This document shows positions 5,266 to 7,007 of a stretch of DNA of 7,007 bases, piece by piece. The DNA is taken from assembly GCA_035291705.1 (NCBI GenBank), contig DATDRM010000020.1, forward strand, positions 1 to 7,007, written 5' to 3'. Every line of letters begins with the position of its first letter. Positions within the stretch are counted from its first letter, which is position 1. This DNA comes from DATDRM01 sp035291705. GTDB lineage: Bacteria; Chloroflexota; Anaerolineae; Anaerolineales; UBA4823. A program made the position numbers and the translations under genes. The notes under the pieces were generated by a model, which saw only the letters and a program-made list of their open reading frames with translations, made no database searches and had not been told where the DNA came from.

Positions 5266-6008
5266 TGCGCCCCTTCGATGCCCTGCTATTCGACCTGGGA
5301 AATACCCTGATTTACTTTGATGGTGACCGCCCGCTGGTCTTCGCCCAGGCAGACGCCGAGCTGCTGCATCATCTGAATCTGGCTGGATTGAATCTAGAAG
5401 AAGAGGCCTTTTTGAAAGACTTTCGTACCCGTCTGAGCGATTACTTCACAGAGCGCGAGTCTGCGTTCATCGAATACACAACGGCTCATATCCTGCGCAC
5501 GCTGCTGGCCGATTGGGGCTATGCGCAAGTCCCCGCTGGCTTAATCCGCACGGTCCTGCGAGCCATGTATGCTGTCTCGGAGGCTCACTGGCAGCTGGAA
5601 GCCGATACGATCTCCACCTTGAGCCTTCTCCACCGAGAAGGATACAGATTAGGCATAATTTCCAACGCCTCTGACGACGATAACGTCCAGGCCCTGGTGG
5701 ATAAGGCTGGCATCCGCCAATACTTTGACTTCATACTGAGCTCGGCCGCGGCCGGTATCCGCAAGCCCAACCCGCGTATCTTCAGCCTGGCGCTGGAAAA
5801 TTGGGGGATTCCACCTGATCGAGTGGCGATGGTCGGCGACACCCTGGGCGCGGATATCCTGGGAGCGAAGAACGCCGGCCTGTTCAGCATCTGGCTCACG
5901 CGTCGCGCCGATGTCCCAGCCAACCGCGCCCACGCCGACACCCTCCAATCCGACGCAGTTATCTCGACCTTGAGCGAGCTGGTTGAGCTCCTGGCGCAGA
6001 TGAGTTAG
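5265..6008 (+). CDS. HAD-superfamily hydrolase (HAD-IA, probable phosphatase)
   Basis: The 247-residue soluble protein has all four haloacid dehalogenase-superfamily motifs. These are motif I FDLGNTLI (9-16, nucleophile Asp10), motif II IISNAS (131-136, Ser133), motif III Lys167 in GIRKPNPRIF, and motif IV VAMVGDTLGADILGAKNAG (188-205, Asp192 and Asp197). Residues about 18-110 form a helical C1 cap, as in phosphoglycolate-phosphatase-like members. The usual second Asp of motif I (DxD) is Gly12; this also occurs in working phosphatases such as E. coli YihX (DLGNV), so the protein is probably active on a small phosphorylated metabolite. Substrate cannot be predicted from sequence. ATG 5265 shares one base with the dehydrogenase stop (TAATG), and GAGGG (5255-5259) lies 5 bases upstream, so the two are translationally coupled. 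It is the last gene of the rightward operon and converges on the deacetylase gene. Confidence 0.88.
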   Translation: MRPFDALLFDLGNTLIYFDGDRPLVFAQADAELLHHLNLAGLNLEEEAFLKDFRTRLSDYFTERESAFIEYTTAHILRTLLADWGYAQVPAGLIRTVLRAMYAVSEAHWQLEADTISTLSLLHREGYRLGIISNASDDDNVQALVDKAGIRQYFDFILSSAAAGIRKPNPRIFSLALENWGIPPDRVAMVGDTLGADILGAKNAGLFSIWLTRRADVPANRAHADTLQSDAVISTLSELVELLAQMS

Positions 6009-6030
6009 TTTCTGGTGCGAAACGCGCTCA

Positions 6031-6047
6031 AGCCGTCATCCTCGGCT
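6031..6047. terminator. Short inverted repeat between convergent genes, weak terminator candidate
   Basis: AGCCG (6031-6035) and CGGCT (6043-6047) can form a 5-bp GC-rich stem with a 7-base loop in the 38-bp gap between the convergent HAD and deacetylase genes. No T-tract follows on either strand, so it is not a canonical intrinsic terminator. It is listed because a convergent junction is where a bidirectional terminator would be expected, and nothing better is present. Confidence 0.2.
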
Positions 6048-6799
6048 CAGTCACTCGCTACCCGCCCCTTGTTCTTCTCCCAACTCTCATCGTTCTCCAG
6101 GGTGACCACGCGAAAGCTTTCAGCGTAGGCCATCTCTTTGCCTTTGGCACTCTCTGCTGCCCATTCCTTAATCGTTGGCCCCGGATCCCAATCCTTCATC
6201 TGGCTTTTATGGGCGCGCAGCGCAGCGATTTTGAGGTCAATCGTCGCCTCGATGTTGACGAACAGGTCGCCTGGCCCCCACTCGATTACATACACCTTGC
6301 GTGGCTTGTGAGCTTCCACCCCCTCATCGGCCAGTTCTTCGAACAGGTGCGGTTGTCCCGCGGCTGGAAAAGTCGCATCCAGGGCGGCGGTCGCCGCCGC
6401 GCGGTGGTCGGGGTGGTTGATATAGTCATCGCCCGCCCAGACAATAGTCGGGTCGCCGCACACCACAACTTCCGGCCGGAAGCGGCGGATCTCCCGCACG
6501 ATTTTTTTACGCAGCTCCAGCGTGGGCTGCAGCATCCCATCAGGTTCTCTCAGAAAGACCACCTCCCTGGCACCGACGATCTCAGCCGCCGCCAGTTGTT
6601 CGGCTTCCCGGATCTGGGCTGCTCTTTCTTTGGTCATCAATTTCTCGGCAATCCCTACCTCACCGCTGGTGCACAGCACATATATGACGCGCGCCCCGGC
6701 CTTCACCCAACGCGCCACGGTGCCGGCGCAGGAAAATTCGATGTCGTCGGGGTGTGCCACGATGATCATAGCGCTTTCGGGGACATAAAAGTTGCTCAT
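6047..6799 (-). CDS. PIG-L/LmbE family zinc-dependent deacetylase
   Basis: With the start chosen here the protein has 250 residues and belongs to the PIG-L/LmbE family. These cytoplasmic enzymes remove acetyl groups from N-acetylglucosamine-type sugars (MshB, BshB and antibiotic-pathway deacetylases are examples). Seen: IIVAHPDDIEFSCAGT (12-27) with His16 and Asp19 as zinc ligands and Asp18 as likely base, then NHPDHRAAA (128-136) with His132 as third ligand; this pattern matches MshB. A Rossmann-like start, WVKAGARVIYVLCTSGEVG (31-49) and MAYAESFRVV (223-232) near the C-terminus also fit. I chose ATG 6797-6799 over an in-frame TTG at 6830-6832: the TTG would lie about at the predicted transcription start, and AGGAG (6814-6818) stands upstream of the ATG, though 14 bases away. 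Bacillithiol, mycothiol or another glycoside pathway is not indicated by neighbours, so no symbol is given. Confidence 0.88.
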   Translation of the reverse strand: MSNFYVPESAMIIVAHPDDIEFSCAGTVARWVKAGARVIYVLCTSGEVGIAEKLMTKERAAQIREAEQLAAAEIVGAREVVFLREPDGMLQPTLELRKKIVREIRRFRPEVVVCGDPTIVWAGDDYINHPDHRAAATAALDATFPAAGQPHLFEELADEGVEAHKPRKVYVIEWGPGDLFVNIEATIDLKIAALRAHKSQMKDWDPGPTIKEWAAESAKGKEMAYAESFRVVTLENDESWEKNKGRVASD

Positions 6800-6810
6800 A
6801 AAGTTCTTTT

Positions 6811-6820
6811 GATCTCCTCT
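6811..6820 (-). promoter_or_regulatory. Ribosome binding site that helps decide the deacetylase start
   Basis: On the minus strand the sequence AGAGGAGATC lies upstream of the ATG at 6797-6799. The AGGAG core is 14 bases from the ATG, longer than the usual 5-10. It lies inside the alternative TTG-started reading frame, downstream of that TTG, so it can serve the ATG but not the TTG. Confidence 0.5.
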
Positions 6821-6837
6821 GCCTGGTTTCAACCCCG

Positions 6838-6867
6838 ATTTTACCTTTCATACCCAATTTGTGGCAA
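6838..6867 (-). promoter_or_regulatory. Predicted sigma-70-type promoter of the deacetylase gene
   Basis: Reading leftward, TTGCCA (complement of 6862-6867) and TAAAAT (complement of 6838-6843) are separated by 18 bp. Each hexamer matches consensus at 5 of 6 positions. Transcription would start near 6831 and give a leader of about 30 bases to the ATG at 6799. The -35 hexamer lies within the left copy of the GGCAATGGT repeat. Confidence 0.55.
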
Positions 6868-6898
6868 TGGTCACACCGATATCGATTGAGGCAATGGT
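6860..6898. repeat. Direct repeat pair flanking a short palindrome, operator-like
   Basis: TGTGGCAATGGT (6860-6871) and TGAGGCAATGGT (6887-6898) are 12-bp direct repeats with one mismatch, 27 bp apart start to start. Between them is a perfect 8-bp palindrome CGATATCG (6877-6884). The left copy covers the leftward -35 hexamer and the right copy runs into the rightward extended -10. Arrangement and sequence are seen; a role as a regulator binding site is inference. Confidence 0.5.
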
Positions 6899-6903
6899 AA
6901 AAT
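6895..6903 (+). promoter_or_regulatory. Predicted extended -10 promoter for the rightward gene at the right edge
   Basis: TGGTAAAAT (6895-6903) fits the extended -10 form TGnTATAAT with one mismatch. No good -35 hexamer sits 16-18 bp upstream, which extended -10 promoters can tolerate. Transcription would start near 6910 and leave a leader of about 40 bases before the ATG at 6952. Confidence 0.4.
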
Positions 6904-6951
6904 AAACGCACCCGAACCATCCTTTAGCCGGGCTGAAAATGGTCTGATGTA

Positions 6952-7007
6952 ATGAAGATTCCTACGATTCAAGGCAGAATGGGGCTGCTCTTCCTGGCCT
7001 TTTTCCT
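6952..7007 (+). CDS. N-terminal start of a membrane protein, possibly a sensor kinase (partial, 3' end outside window)
   Basis: ATG 6952 opens a frame that runs to the right edge for 18 full codons: MKIPTIQGRMGLLFLAFF. A short basic N-terminus followed by a run of Leu/Phe/Ala looks like the start of a first transmembrane helix. The I-x-G-R-x-x-L-L-F-L pattern is common at the beginning of sensor histidine kinases and other HAMP-type signalling proteins, but 18 residues cannot prove it. No strong Shine-Dalgarno is visible; the preceding ATG at 6946 is followed directly by TAA. The gene is divergent from the deacetylase, and an extended -10 element lies about 50 bases upstream. Confidence 0.5.
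   Translation, partial: MKIPTIQGRMGLLFLAFF

Noticed and set aside
825..6008. The five-gene operon as a new defence or mobile system (nuclease-like, lipid kinase and helicase-associated proteins together)
   Set aside because: There is no helicase motor, no toxin or sensor domain, no transposase or integrase and no change in base composition. The lipid kinase, dehydrogenase and phosphatase look like ordinary housekeeping enzymes.
6209..6889. 226-codon rightward open frame opposite the deacetylase
   Set aside because: It overlaps the deacetylase gene, whose AHPDD and HPDH zinc motifs are clear, and it extends across both predicted promoters.
6916..6943. ACCAT/ATGGT inverted repeat in the leader of the right-edge gene as a possible riboswitch or attenuator
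   Set aside because: The stem is only 5 bp with an 18-base loop, there is no conserved riboswitch core, and no T-tract follows.

Overview
The window is a stretch of bacterial chromosome with ordinary, compact gene order: GC-rich, short gaps and overlapping stop/start codons. It carries nine protein-coding regions, two of them cut by the window edges. I see no rRNA, tRNA, CRISPR array, insertion sequence, phage gene or replication origin. The closest resemblance I recognise is to Chloroflexota, probably an Anaerolineae-like lineage. The reasons are the style of the 550-residue helicase-associated protein, the DUF429 subtype, and intergenic tracts of short ~7-bp repeats. This assignment is inferred from remembered family features, not from a search.

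Layout. Bases 1-722 hold the end of an L-arabinose catabolic cluster: the last residues of a probable L-ribulokinase, whose stop overlaps the start of L-ribulose-5-phosphate 4-epimerase (araD) by 4 bases. After a 102-bp gap comes a probable five-gene rightward operon at 825-6008. Its genes are a DUF429 RNase H-fold protein, a diacylglycerol/lipid kinase-family protein, a helicase-associated (XPB-partner-like) protein without a helicase motor, a D-2-hydroxyacid dehydrogenase, and a HAD phosphatase. The last two overlap by one base. A converging leftward gene at 6047-6799 encodes a PIG-L/LmbE zinc deacetylase. A 152-bp divergent intergenic region follows, then the first 18 codons of a membrane protein running off the right edge.

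How they work together. Only ribulokinase plus AraD is a clear pathway pair: L-ribulose to L-ribulose-5-phosphate to D-xylulose-5-phosphate. The dehydrogenase/phosphatase pair is translationally coupled and may handle a phosphorylated 2-hydroxyacid. The DUF429, lipid kinase and helicase-associated genes share no obvious biochemical theme.

The most notable signals are non-coding or low-complexity. A seven-unit ACGTGAA-type heptamer tract fills the gap before the helicase-associated gene. A second, CCCC-spaced 7/8-bp array lies inside that same gene and stays in frame as a Pro/Leu/Ser pentapeptide repeat. A 12-bp direct repeat (one mismatch) overlaps both predicted promoters in the divergent region near the right end. 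A 10-bp repeat and a hairpin surround the DUF429 start codon. I do not see a convincing undescribed defence, mobile or RNA system in this window.
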